The position numbers were made by a program, and so were the translations under genes. Below the pieces are notes generated by a model, which was given only the letters and a program-made list of their open reading frames with translations, was not told where the DNA came from and made no database searches. A stretch of 64,000 nt of DNA from Candidatus Thermodiscus eudorianus. Its GTDB lineage: Archaea > Thermoproteota > Thermoprotei_A > Sulfolobales > Acidilobaceae. The stretch is from NCBI GenBank assembly GCA_015521085.1, contig WAOW01000006.1, forward strand, positions 186,001 to 250,000, given 5' to 3'. Shown piece after piece: positions 50,848-59,184 of the stretch. Position 1 is the first letter of the stretch; every line of letters begins with the position of its first letter.

Positions 50848-51957
50848 CTAGTAGATCGATATGTGGATGCCTAGCACTTCTATAATAATGAAGTATAGTA
50901 GTAGTAGTGCTATGCCGAAGGGCACTCCTACCCTAGCCCACTCTTTACTAGTTATCTTTAGTCTGCCAGCAGCGACGATGTTCGGTATGTTGCCTGGAAT
51001 GAGCATGCCACCTGATATTAGCAGACTCATTAGAGCGCTCCTTATCTGTTCTTCGGTTAGTGCTTTGTTTATTTCAGCCGCTGTGAGGGTCGCGTTGTCT
51101 ACAACCGCGCTGATGGTATTCAGCCAGTACAGCGCCCATGGGTGTAGCCTGCTGAAGTAGCAGTAGGCTAAGTAGGTGAAACTGTGTCCCAGTAGTTCGA
51201 GGGCTGCGACAAATATGTAGACTTTAACGGCTCGTATTATAACGCTCCTCAGGCTCTCACCGTATACCGCTTCGACTCCATAGACTGTGGCGCCGCTTTT
51301 CTTGAGCCTGTAGGCTGTGTATGCGGCTATCATTATTATGCCTGGTATCACGTAGGGGCCTAGGATTCTCAGTAGGTAGTCGAAGCTTTCATTGAGCCTG
51401 GATATTGCTATGGTGGATAGGGGTTCGCCGACTGGTGTCAAGGCTGCTCCTAGTCCTACGGCGAATGCCGAGAGGACTACGAATTCTATCTTGTATTTTC
51501 TTTCGAGCTTTAGTGCCGCTGCTATTTCGGATATTATAACTGCTGTTACTATTACTGATATTATGCTTGATATGAGTCCGAAGAGTAGTGTGAAGATGAA
51601 GGCGAACATGTAGAAGCCCAGCTTATCTATAAGTATATTAATAAATCTATATATTTGTTTATAATAGTAGTAGAATATTAACCCGAATATCAGGACGACT
51701 TGAGTTATCCCGATGGGTGTTCCAGAAATGGAAACAGGAGTGATGACTGCCTTGCGGAACACCTCCATTAATTCCTCGTAATGAGTGACTCCAAAGTAGT
51801 AATTAGTTGCTATCCCGATTAAACCCATGACTAGGAAGAAGGGTTCTAGGTTCCTCTCTATCTTATGCGATTTGAATGGCAAGAAGAGTACCAGGAATAG
51901 TATCAAGAGTAGGGAAGCGAGAAGCCCTGGCAGTGGTTGGCATGTCAACGCCTCCAA
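50848..51957 (-). CDS. DUF1646-family membrane permease
   Basis: 369 aa, about ten helices. Features resembling DUF1646/ion-transporter-superfamily proteins: LPFKSHKIERNLEPFF near helix 1, GLGAALTPVGEPLSTIA (helix break with Pro-Val-Gly) and DNATLTAAEIN, LISGGMLIPGNIPNIVAAG, the last resembling sodium/anion transporter hairpins. Ligand unknown; transport of cations or organic anions possible. Operon with the tandem Usp protein. A pure A/T run at 51,628-51,665 encodes part of a loop. Confidence 0.8.
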   Translation of the reverse strand: MEALTCQPLPGLLASLLLILFLVLFLPFKSHKIERNLEPFFLVMGLIGIATNYYFGVTHYEELMEVFRKAVITPVSISGTPIGITQVVLIFGLIFYYYYKQIYRFINILIDKLGFYMFAFIFTLLFGLISSIISVIVTAVIISEIAAALKLERKYKIEFVVLSAFAVGLGAALTPVGEPLSTIAISRLNESFDYLLRILGPYVIPGIIMIAAYTAYRLKKSGATVYGVEAVYGESLRSVIIRAVKVYIFVAALELLGHSFTYLAYCYFSRLHPWALYWLNTISAVVDNATLTAAEINKALTEEQIRSALMSLLISGGMLIPGNIPNIVAAGRLKITSKEWARVGVPFGIALLLLYFIIIEVLGIHISIY

Positions 51958-52094
51958 GCAGTCACACCATTCCCTAGAACCCGGGGGGATCGAGATTTAT
52001 ACTATAATTCCTCGTTGCAAGTAGTGGCTTGATAGAACATAGTATTAAAATATTAAAAACTGAATAATATATAGGTTAGGATGGGTTCTTCGAG

Positions 52095-53009
52095 CTATGC
52101 TTTCTTCAGCTCTTCTAGCTTCTTTATCAGTACCGGTAGGAATTGGTATAGGTCGGCTACTACGCCGTAGTCCGCTTGCTTGAAGACGGGAGCTGTCTTA
52201 TCCTTGTTAATAGCAACTATGATCTTTGAATTCATCACTCCAGCCATGTGCTGTGGAGCCCCGCTTATACCGATTGCTATGTAGAGCTTTGGCGCGACTC
52301 TCTTCCCGCTTATGCCTATCCATGCATCTTCGGGTAGCCACTTGTAATCGGCTGCGATAGGCCTTGAAGCGCCTACCTGGGCTCCTAGCAGCTCTGCTAG
52401 CTTGAAGGCTAGTTCGAGGTCCTCCTTCTTCTTGAATCCCCTGCCGACTCCCACTATTATCTCGGCTTCCTCTAGGTTGATCCCGCTTAGAACCTTCTCC
52501 TTTACACCGACTAGCTTGACCTTTTCCCCTTCAACGCTTAGCTCTACAATCTCTCCTGCCTGGCCAGCCGCGTCTACGGGCTTGAAGACTTTCTGGTTTA
52601 TCAGGACCACCGCTGGATATGGTATCTTCTCGGTTGCAATGGCTCTCTCGCTCAGGAAGCCTCTCTTGTAGATAACCCCATCGTCTGCAAACTCTAAGCC
52701 AATGACGTCAGTAGCCATGGGAAGATCGTGTAGTCCTGCGAAGTAGGATAGCGCGGCCCTGTTATTCTTAGTTACCCATCCAATCACCAGTTTTGGTTTG
52801 AGCTCCTGGAATAGCTTCTCTACAGCATTCACGATATGGTCGGGGTGGGTGCTCTTCAAGACGTATACCTTTACTCCAAGCGAGCCGAGCTCGCCTGCCT
52901 CGGCAGCCTTACCATAGGCTAGAACTGCTTTCTCGCCAAGGCTTGCTACAGCACCTAGGGACTCCTTGATCTCGGGTATCGAAGACCCAACCACTAATGC
53001 CTCCACCAT
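52095..53009 (-). CDS. etfA: Electron transfer flavoprotein alpha subunit
   Basis: About 304 aa from ATG 53009 (GGGTGAT upstream). N-terminal domain (residues 1-180) followed by the FAD-binding C-terminal domain: GASRPIAADYKWLPEDAWIG, GKRVAPKLYIAIGISGAPQH, AINKDKTAPVFKQADYGVV, all ETF-alpha hallmarks. Pairs with EtfB upstream (gap about 17 bp). No dehydrogenase or ETF:quinone oxidoreductase is in the window, so electron donor and acceptor are open; the fused hydroxyacyl-CoA dehydrogenase at 19.6 kb uses NAD instead. Confidence 0.92.
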   Translation of the reverse strand: MVEALVVGSSIPEIKESLGAVASLGEKAVLAYGKAAEAGELGSLGVKVYVLKSTHPDHIVNAVEKLFQELKPKLVIGWVTKNNRAALSYFAGLHDLPMATDVIGLEFADDGVIYKRGFLSERAIATEKIPYPAVVLINQKVFKPVDAAGQAGEIVELSVEGEKVKLVGVKEKVLSGINLEEAEIIVGVGRGFKKKEDLELAFKLAELLGAQVGASRPIAADYKWLPEDAWIGISGKRVAPKLYIAIGISGAPQHMAGVMNSKIIVAINKDKTAPVFKQADYGVVADLYQFLPVLIKKLEELKKA

Positions 53010-53026
53010 CCCGATCACCCTCCCCT

Positions 53027-53827
53027 CTATAACTTGAGTACGCCCTCCTCCTGTAGAGCCCGGATAAGCTTCTCCGCGATCTCCTCTAGGTTATCGCCCT
53101 CGATGATTACCTGCTTCCTTGAGACGGTCAGTATCTTGTATTCGAGCCCTTGTTTAACAGGCATCACCACGCCGTCTAGATCAGCCTTCTTATAATACTT
53201 CTGGGGTTTCTTGGCGGCCCTCCTGATCTGTATGAGGGTCGGCGGCCTGGGCTCGTTGATCTCCTGGGTCACGCTCACTACTGCTGGCAGACCTACTTCG
53301 AGTATCTCTATGTGCTCCTCTAGGTCTCTCTCCGCGACTAGCTTGCCGTCTTTGACTTCTATTTTCCTGGCAAAGCTCACGTAGGGCAACCCTAGCTTGG
53401 CGGCTACTCTACCAGCTATCTGGCCTGTTGTCTGGTCTATAGAAGCCTCCGCGGCAAGGATGATGTCGGGCTTTAAGCCGGCTTTCTTGATAGTAGCTAC
53501 TATCGCCGAGGCAGTGGTTATGGGGTCGCCCGGCGTCAAAGCGTCGTCGGCTATGATGTGTGCTTCGTCTGCTCCTCTAGCTAGAGCTTCTTGGGCTACC
53601 ATTCTCAGGTCTTTGGCTCTCTTGTCGACGGGACCCCAGGTTAGGAGTAGGATAGCTGCTATCTTACCTCCGAGGGCTTTTTTCAAGTTCTGTGCTTCGA
53701 AGAGTGCATTGGCGTCGATGTCGTCTAGCTTTAGGGGGATAGCGTCGATATCCACTGTACCGTCGGGCTTCGATCGAACCATGTCGGGGTTGAGAGAAGG
53801 CTTTACAAGCACTACTATGTCTCCCAT
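53027..53827 (-). CDS. etfB: Electron transfer flavoprotein beta subunit
   Basis: 266 aa adenine-nucleotide-binding partner of EtfA. Seen: VVLVKPSLNPDMVRSKPDG start, FEAQNLKKALGGKIAAILLL, MVAQEALARGADEAHIIADD, AAEASIDQTTGQIAGRVAAK and LPAVVSVTQEINEPRPPTL, all typical of EtfB. Forms the ETF heterodimer encoded with etfA as one operon. Confidence 0.93.
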   Translation of the reverse strand: MGDIVVLVKPSLNPDMVRSKPDGTVDIDAIPLKLDDIDANALFEAQNLKKALGGKIAAILLLTWGPVDKRAKDLRMVAQEALARGADEAHIIADDALTPGDPITTASAIVATIKKAGLKPDIILAAEASIDQTTGQIAGRVAAKLGLPYVSFARKIEVKDGKLVAERDLEEHIEILEVGLPAVVSVTQEINEPRPPTLIQIRRAAKKPQKYYKKADLDGVVMPVKQGLEYKILTVSRKQVIIEGDNLEEIAEKLIRALQEEGVLKL

Positions 53828-53941
53828 CGCCGTATCACCGGGTTCTCCGGGAGAGATAGGTGGATGCTCTAGTCCTTATAGGATCCTATAGAGGGGCGTA
53901 TAAGCTGTATTTAGTGGACTCTTAATTTACTCTCAAACCGG

Positions 53942-54262
53942 CTAGTACATTATCTTGAATATCTGCACGTGTTTTAATCCCTTCACGTCGAGTACTGAGT
54001 CGGCGCTCGCGTAACCGAGCCTCACAGCTAGCTCGGTTATGTTCTCACCATATAGGACCGCGACGTCGGCACTAGATAGTGCCTGTATCGCCTCTTCGTC
54101 GCCCACCAACTCTCCCTCGGCTAGGAACTCTGGAACCCTCAATACTACCTCTCCGTCATCGCTCACACCACTTCTACCAATCGCATCCTCGTCCGAGATG
54201 ATGACGATCCTGGTGAGCCCCTCCGGACCATACCTCTCCTTCCTGACCAACCTGTACCTCAT
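53942..54262 (-). CDS. DUF424-family protein
   Basis: 106 aa. The pattern LRVPEFLAEGELVGDEEAIQ, then SADVAVLYGENITELAVRLG, then the Pro/His-containing end VKGLKHVQIFKI matches archaeal DUF424 proteins, a small widespread family suspected to act with RNA or translation, without proven function. Overlaps nothing; 19 bp downstream of the coiled-coil protein gene, likely same transcript. Confidence 0.72.
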   Translation of the reverse strand: MRYRLVRKERYGPEGLTRIVIISDEDAIGRSGVSDDGEVVLRVPEFLAEGELVGDEEAIQALSSADVAVLYGENITELAVRLGYASADSVLDVKGLKHVQIFKIMY

Positions 54263-54281
54263 AGACCATCCACCTCAGGCG

Positions 54282-54860
54282 CTAGAATAGCAGTCTCCAG
54301 CCCTTCCTCTTGGTATCATAGTAGATCATGGAGGAGTTGCGCATGGTATAGAACGCCTCCTTGAACCTGCCCAGCATGTTTGCAGCCTCGTCGGGATCCG
54401 GAGTGTTGATTCTCGATAGGAGGTTTATGAACTCGTTATATGTATCCTCAGTGAATACAATGAAGTCAGTACCCGTGTCCAACACTACGAACCCGCTGGC
54501 ACCCTTTAGGCTGGCAAGCCTATAGCCGCTTACGCCGGTTTTTTGCATGGATTGACTGGCTAGCAGGAATCCCTCCTTCTCTATGAGCCTCTTAACTCTT
54601 TCTATTCCAGGGGATCTCCTACCCGGCCTAGAGGGACCCTCACCGCTGGAACTCTTTACTCTTTTATCCAGTCTTTCAACAGCATCCCTCAGGTTCGAGA
54701 CCTCTTTTCTGAGCTCCTTTAACTCTTTCATGAGAGGCTCCATGAACTCGGCTATGGTTATCTCTACGATCTTTTTGATTTGTTTCTCGCTACAGGTCTC
54801 CCTTTCGGAGCGGAGTCTACCTCTATCGTCACCGAGGTAGTCGCTGAGTTTCGGTACCAC
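54282..54860 (-). CDS. Coiled-coil protein of unknown function
   Basis: 192 aa. Residues about 22-70 are a coiled coil (EFMEPLMKELKELRKEVSNL and following heptads), then a Ser/Pro/Gly/Arg linker (about 71-87), then a globular alpha/beta C-terminal domain (IERVKRLIEKEGFLLASQSM; ASGFVVLDTGTDFIVFTEDT). The last domain may be nucleic-acid or protein binding. Precedes DUF424. No family recognised. Confidence 0.68.
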   Translation of the reverse strand: MVPKLSDYLGDDRGRLRSERETCSEKQIKKIVEITIAEFMEPLMKELKELRKEVSNLRDAVERLDKRVKSSSGEGPSRPGRRSPGIERVKRLIEKEGFLLASQSMQKTGVSGYRLASLKGASGFVVLDTGTDFIVFTEDTYNEFINLLSRINTPDPDEAANMLGRFKEAFYTMRNSSMIYYDTKRKGWRLLF

Positions 54861-54913
54861 TGGCTCGCTACACCATGTAGGAAAAATGTGTTGGTGAGGC
54901 TGATTAGGTTTGT

Positions 54914-55855
54914 CTAGAGCTTGAAGGTTTCTATTACTTTTTCTTTGAAGACCGTCCAGGGGTCTACTAGTGGCTTGCCCTCGACTTCGACCGGCCTCTT
55001 GCCTGGAGGGTACTCGAAGTAGTTTAGTATTATCTTGCCTAGGCGTTCCTCGAATGTGTCCTTTGCTATGTTCCTATAGAGGATTCCGAGGGGTATTTTG
55101 TCTCCCCACTCGACTAGTTTAGCTAGTATCTGGGGCATCTTTGCCAGTAGCTCTTCCTGGGTTGAAACTGTCGGATTCCAGTCGGGCTCCTTCTCTGCGA
55201 GATAGTATATTCGCTCCTCATACCACTGCTTTGTCATTATGTTATTGTAGGTTGGACATGGTTGTAGTATCTGGACTAGGCTCGTCCCCTTATGTTCTAT
55301 AGCCTGCTTGATCAGCTCCTTGGTCTGTTCTACGTGGTAGGCGTAGGCTCTTCCTATGAATGTGTAGCCGCTGGCGAAGGCTAATAGCACGGGGTTTATG
55401 TTGTCGTGGAGGTTTGGCCCTGGGAGTGCCTTTGTCTGTATCCATGCTGGTAGAGTTGGCCCTGCCTGTCCCTTTGTGAGCCCGTAGACCGCGTTGTCGT
55501 GGACTATTACAGTTATGTCGACGTTCCTCCTGCCCACGGAGACGAAGTGCTCCACGCCTATGCCAAGCATGTCGCCGTCGCCTCCTAGGGCGATGACTGT
55601 CTGGCTGGGGTTGGCTAGCTTTATCCCGGTTGCCGCTGGTATTGCTCTTCCGTGGACTACGTGCATGTTGGAGCCCTTGATGTAGTAACATGACCTACCG
55701 GAGCAGCCGATCCCGGTGACTATGCTTAGCTTCCTCGGCTCGATATCGAGCTCTGCTACCGCCCTATGTATGGCGGCTAGTATCCCGTAATTGCCACATC
55801 CTGGGCACCATTGCACCCAGGCTGGCGTCCTGTACTCCATCCAGTTACGCGCCAC
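54914..55855 (-). CDS. korB: 2-oxoacid:ferredoxin oxidoreductase, beta subunit
   Basis: 313 aa TPP-binding subunit. WCPGCGNYGILAAIH with the iron-sulfur/TPP-associated Cys pair (15, 18), SGRSCYYIKGSNMHVVHGRA, and the TPP motif GGDGDMLGIGVEHF (GDG...) with NAVYGLTKGQAGPT. Third conserved Cys in QILQPCPTYNN. Forms with the alpha-gamma subunit an enzyme that oxidises or carboxylates pyruvate/2-oxoglutarate with ferredoxin. The ATG overlaps the alpha gene stop by 11 bp. Confidence 0.95.
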   Translation of the reverse strand: MARNWMEYRTPAWVQWCPGCGNYGILAAIHRAVAELDIEPRKLSIVTGIGCSGRSCYYIKGSNMHVVHGRAIPAATGIKLANPSQTVIALGGDGDMLGIGVEHFVSVGRRNVDITVIVHDNAVYGLTKGQAGPTLPAWIQTKALPGPNLHDNINPVLLAFASGYTFIGRAYAYHVEQTKELIKQAIEHKGTSLVQILQPCPTYNNIMTKQWYEERIYYLAEKEPDWNPTVSTQEELLAKMPQILAKLVEWGDKIPLGILYRNIAKDTFEERLGKIILNYFEYPPGKRPVEVEGKPLVDPWTVFKEKVIETFKL

Positions 55856-57779
55856 CCTTCATCACCACCTCCTCCTTACCGGTCTCAAGAATCTCTATTA
55901 CTGCGTTGGCTATCTCGGTGTCCCAGAAGGCCCTGCCGTTGAGCTTCTTAATATGGTGTTTAATCGCGAATCCCGTGAAGCCCCTAATTAGGAAGGCCGC
56001 TTGAAGCATGTCGTTCTGCTCTATGTTGATCACCGTCTCAGCCCTCGTCAAGACATCAAGTACCTCCTTTGCGGGGAAGGGATAGAAGAGCCTGATCTGC
56101 AGGAAGTTTGCATGAACTCCCTTCTCTTCGAGTATTTTCATGGCCTCCAGTATTATTTGCTTCGTCGATCCCCACGACACGAGTGTTACTGGAGCGTCGG
56201 GGTCTCCGTGTAGGACTACTTTCTCCTCGCTGGGGATCTCTTTGGCTATAGTCTCGAACTTCTTCCTCCTCTTCTCCACCATTTTGTCCCTCAATTCAGG
56301 GTCCTCTGTCGGATAGCCCTCCTCCGTGTGTTCCAGCCCGGTCAGTATCATTTCGCTCGCCCCTATGGGGGCGAAGGGGCTTATGCCAGTGTCTGTTAGA
56401 GCGTACCTCTTGTACCCTGGCGGGGGGTTCTCTATCCTCTGCCCGCGCTCTACAACTGCTTTTGAAGGGTCTACGTCCTCTGGGTATAGGGATGTGGTTG
56501 TGCTTGCTAGGTATTTGTCTAGCAGGTGGATTACAGGGGTCTGGTATTTCTCGGCCCAGTTAAGGGCTTTGATGGCGTCATAGAACGCCTCTACATGGTC
56601 GCCGCTCGCCAGGACTATCTTCGGGTTATCACCGTGGCCAGAGAACATGGCGTGTAAGAGGTCCTGCTGGCCCTCCTTTGTCGGCAACCCGGTGCTGGGC
56701 CCACCCCTCATCCATATCGTTAGGACCACGGGGATCTCGGCCATTATGGCTAGGCTCACGGCCTCGTTCATCAAAGCGAACCCTGGCCCGCTAGTGCTGG
56801 TCGCCGACCTTGCCCCCGCAGCTCCAGCGCCTAGAGCCATCATTATCGCTGAGAGCTCGTCCTCCGTCTGAACGATGGCAGTGCCTAGCTTTGGAACTCC
56901 CAGTTTCTCGCTCGCCTCGTCTGTCAGCTCGTGGTACCTGAACTTCTCCATGTATATAGCCTCGTCGCTGGCTGGGGTTATGGGGTAGTAGCTTTGGAAC
57001 GTCAGGCCTCCCGTTATCTTGCCCATAGCTACGAGGTCGTTGCCGGTAGCTAGCATTACTTTCTTGCCCCTGTGGGGCCCGTCGGGTAATACAATGCTGG
57101 GTTTTCCGAAATGCTCCTCGACGTATTCGATTGCGAGCCTACTGGCTTCCACGTTTATGTTGACTACTTTCTTCTTAGCCGCGAAGTGGGTAGCTATTCC
57201 CCTCTCGATGCACCTCGGCTCCACTCCCATGAGGTACAGCATTGAAGCTAGGCCTAGAGTGTTGACCGCCCTGGAGACCGAGGTTAGGCTTGCTCCGGTC
57301 TTCTCGGCTAGCTTCCTGACTAGTTCACGAAGTGGTAGTGGGACTAGCTTTACACCGTTCTCCTCGGCTAGTTTAACTGCGCTCCCGGCTGTTGGAGGGA
57401 GGTTCCTGGAGGCGAATAGATCCTTTAGCCTCTTCTTCAAGACGGCCTCCATGGGCTGTATAGCGTCTATCTTTGTGTTCAGCACGTTCAGGTCGTATAC
57501 TAGTATCCCGCCTGGCCTGACGTCGTTGAAGTGCGTGAGTATGCTCTCCGCGTCCAGGGCCACTGCAGCATCTACGGGGAACCTGATTGCGCCTGGCCTA
57601 TCGAATCTCGCCCTTATCGTGTAATAGCTATGGGCGCCCATTATGTTGCTCTTGTAGTCGCGCGTGCCTATTACAGCGTACCCCTTCAAGACCAGCGTTT
57701 TCAGGGCGATCTGGCCAGCGGATTCTATCCCCCCGCCCTGGGGGCCGCCTATGAGAAGTAGCACATCCGGGTCGTTCAA
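55845..57779 (-). CDS. korA: 2-oxoacid:ferredoxin oxidoreductase, fused gamma-alpha subunit
   Basis: About 644 aa. Gamma domain first (LLLIGGPQGGGIESAGQIAL), then alpha domain with the OFOR signature YYPITPASDEAIYMEKF (YPITP motif for substrate/CoA contact), ATSTSGPGFALMNEA and the conserved MIWMRGGPSTGLPTK-like stretch (TIWMRGGPSTGLPTKEGQQD). This fused gamma-alpha architecture with a separate beta chain is characteristic of Crenarchaeota. TTG 57779 follows GGTGGTG; TTG 57797 is the alternative. Substrate breadth (pyruvate and 2-oxoglutarate) is typical of such enzymes, not shown here. Confidence 0.95.
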   Translation of the reverse strand: MNDPDVLLLIGGPQGGGIESAGQIALKTLVLKGYAVIGTRDYKSNIMGAHSYYTIRARFDRPGAIRFPVDAAVALDAESILTHFNDVRPGGILVYDLNVLNTKIDAIQPMEAVLKKRLKDLFASRNLPPTAGSAVKLAEENGVKLVPLPLRELVRKLAEKTGASLTSVSRAVNTLGLASMLYLMGVEPRCIERGIATHFAAKKKVVNINVEASRLAIEYVEEHFGKPSIVLPDGPHRGKKVMLATGNDLVAMGKITGGLTFQSYYPITPASDEAIYMEKFRYHELTDEASEKLGVPKLGTAIVQTEDELSAIMMALGAGAAGARSATSTSGPGFALMNEAVSLAIMAEIPVVLTIWMRGGPSTGLPTKEGQQDLLHAMFSGHGDNPKIVLASGDHVEAFYDAIKALNWAEKYQTPVIHLLDKYLASTTTSLYPEDVDPSKAVVERGQRIENPPPGYKRYALTDTGISPFAPIGASEMILTGLEHTEEGYPTEDPELRDKMVEKRRKKFETIAKEIPSEEKVVLHGDPDAPVTLVSWGSTKQIILEAMKILEEKGVHANFLQIRLFYPFPAKEVLDVLTRAETVINIEQNDMLQAAFLIRGFTGFAIKHHIKKLNGRAFWDTEIANAVIEILETGKEEVVMKGGA

Positions 57780-57809
57780 TATACACCACCTACCCAAGCC
57801 TGGGTTATG

Positions 57810-58151
57810 TTAGAAGACACTATATAGCTCCTCCCTAACATCGGGATCGACATAGGCACCCCTGTGCACCCTATGCCCCCTTCTTAGGAGATCCCTTGCT
57901 TCAACGCCGATTATTCTAGTCTTACACGTGGAACACCAGTAAAATTCGTAGTCGTTTATTTTTAACTCTCTCCACTCGCTACAGCTGTCGTCTTCGAATG
58001 TAAAGCGTGCATGGCGCGTGCAGTATCCTATGAAACCATAGTGTATGTGGGGGCGCCAGTAATCGCAGGTGACGCACATGCCTGGTCGCCGTTCTCTGGC
58101 ATTATTGTCATGGCCCTCGCGGGCTCCAGTCTCCGGTGGTCGGCTCTCCAT
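57810..58151 (-). CDS. Cys/His-rich putative zinc-binding protein
   Basis: About 113 aa from ATG 58151 (GAGGTG 7 bp upstream). Cys/His clusters: CVTCDYWRPHIHYG, CTRHARFTFEDDSC and CSTCKTRIIG, enough for two metal sites, possibly an iron-sulfur or zinc protein; the CxxC...CxRH...C spacing resembles proteins annotated as iron-sulfur-like small domains in other archaea. C-terminal helix DVREELYSVF. Encoded just upstream of korAB, 31 bp gap, so perhaps an accessory of that complex (inference only). Confidence 0.68.
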   Translation of the reverse strand: MESRPPETGAREGHDNNARERRPGMCVTCDYWRPHIHYGFIGYCTRHARFTFEDDSCSEWRELKINDYEFYWCSTCKTRIIGVEARDLLRRGHRVHRGAYVDPDVREELYSVF

Positions 58152-58260
58152 AGCAGGCACCTCTACCAGGGGCCCGCTCGGTACCGGGCTAATTAACGTG
58201 TAGGATGCCAGGGATTATAGGTGTGAAGTGGAGGAGGTGATCGTCCTCCATAAAAGTAAT

Positions 58261-58272
58261 TAGACGCGTCTA
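58261..58272. promoter_or_regulatory. 12-bp perfect palindrome TAGACGCGTCTA in the DUF2258 gene promoter
   Basis: Lies about 15 bp after a CATAAAAGTAAT box and 29 bp before ATG 58301, where the transcription start is expected. A dimeric regulator could use it as operator. Confidence 0.55.
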
Positions 58273-58300
58273 GATAGTCTATAACATGGGTGTCTAAGTT

Positions 58301-59002
58301 ATGGCTACAAACACCTTAAGGACGGGATTAGTCATAGCCGGCGGCTACGCGGATAAAGTGAGGCGCGTCCTCTTCGCCCAGCTGAGGGATCTAATCAAGA
58401 ACGGCGAGATAACCAATACCGATGTAGCGCGCGCCGCGGCAGAGCTCAACCGGCTGCTCTTCGAGATCCTGGTTAACAAGCTACAGGTGGATAAAGGCGA
58501 TGTAGTCAGGATCTCCATCGACTATACCGTTGACGAGGAGGGTATTAAGTGGAACCTAGAAACGCTCCAGGTACAGGTATGGAAGAGAATTCCCGACGAG
58601 GAGGTAGAGGCTAAGGTTAAAGAGGCGTTACCCGAGGCCGAGGCCCTGATGAAGGGCGCTATAGAGCTCCAAGTAAACAAGCTTGGCGAGACAGACACAG
58701 GGGATATAGTATACGAGGTAACCTACAACAACATGCGAGTAGGAGCCCTACTAGTCACGCCACTAAACGGTAACGCCGTTGTCAGAGGCGCTATAACAGA
58801 ACCCACCCCAATGGTACTCAAGAGAAGCGTAGTCGAGGTCGAAGGCAGCCTAGACGACTTCATAAGCGAGAACGCCTCCAGGCTCATCAGCAACGCCAGA
58901 AACACCGAGAAGAGAGAGGCCGAGAAAGTGGTGAGAGAGATACTCGCATTGACCAAGGCGGAAACAGAGATCGAAGAGGAAGAACCCTACGAGCCCGAAT
59001 AG
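58301..59002 (+). CDS. DUF2258-like crenarchaeal protein
   Basis: 233 aa. Begins LRTGLVIAGGYADKVRRVLF, continues with helices (VARAAAELNRLLFEILVNKL), a beta region RISIDYTVDEEGIKWNLETL, and a long acidic C-terminal tail (EEEEPYEPE). This matches the crenarchaea-specific DUF2258 family as I remember it, of unproven function; the acidic tail and conserved aromatic strands resemble single-strand-binding or chaperone-like proteins, a guess only. Single gene with a palindrome in its promoter. Confidence 0.7.
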   Translation: MATNTLRTGLVIAGGYADKVRRVLFAQLRDLIKNGEITNTDVARAAAELNRLLFEILVNKLQVDKGDVVRISIDYTVDEEGIKWNLETLQVQVWKRIPDEEVEAKVKEALPEAEALMKGAIELQVNKLGETDTGDIVYEVTYNNMRVGALLVTPLNGNAVVRGAITEPTPMVLKRSVVEVEGSLDDFISENASRLISNARNTEKREAEKVVREILALTKAETEIEEEEPYEPE

Positions 59003-59064
59003 GAAAGGGCGAAACCCACTTAAACACCGGAGCCTAAATCACAGGTCTCTAATGGTTGTGTTGG

Positions 59065-59152
59065 GCGGGGGTGCCCGAGCCTGGCCAAAGGGGTCGGGCT
59101 TAGGACCCGATGGCGTAGGCCTGCGTGGGTTCAAATCCCACCCCCCGCACCA
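59065..59152 (+). tRNA. tRNA-Leu (TAG), encoded CCA, no intron
   Basis: Acceptor GCGGGGG/CCCCCGC, discriminator A and CCA; anticodon stem TCGGG/CCCGA with loop CTTAGGA (anticodon TAG); long variable arm typical of Leu; T-arm GTGGGTTCAAATCCCAC. Confidence 0.95.
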
Positions 59153-59184
59153 ATGACATAAGAGGTTCTACTGGATTCGGCTTC

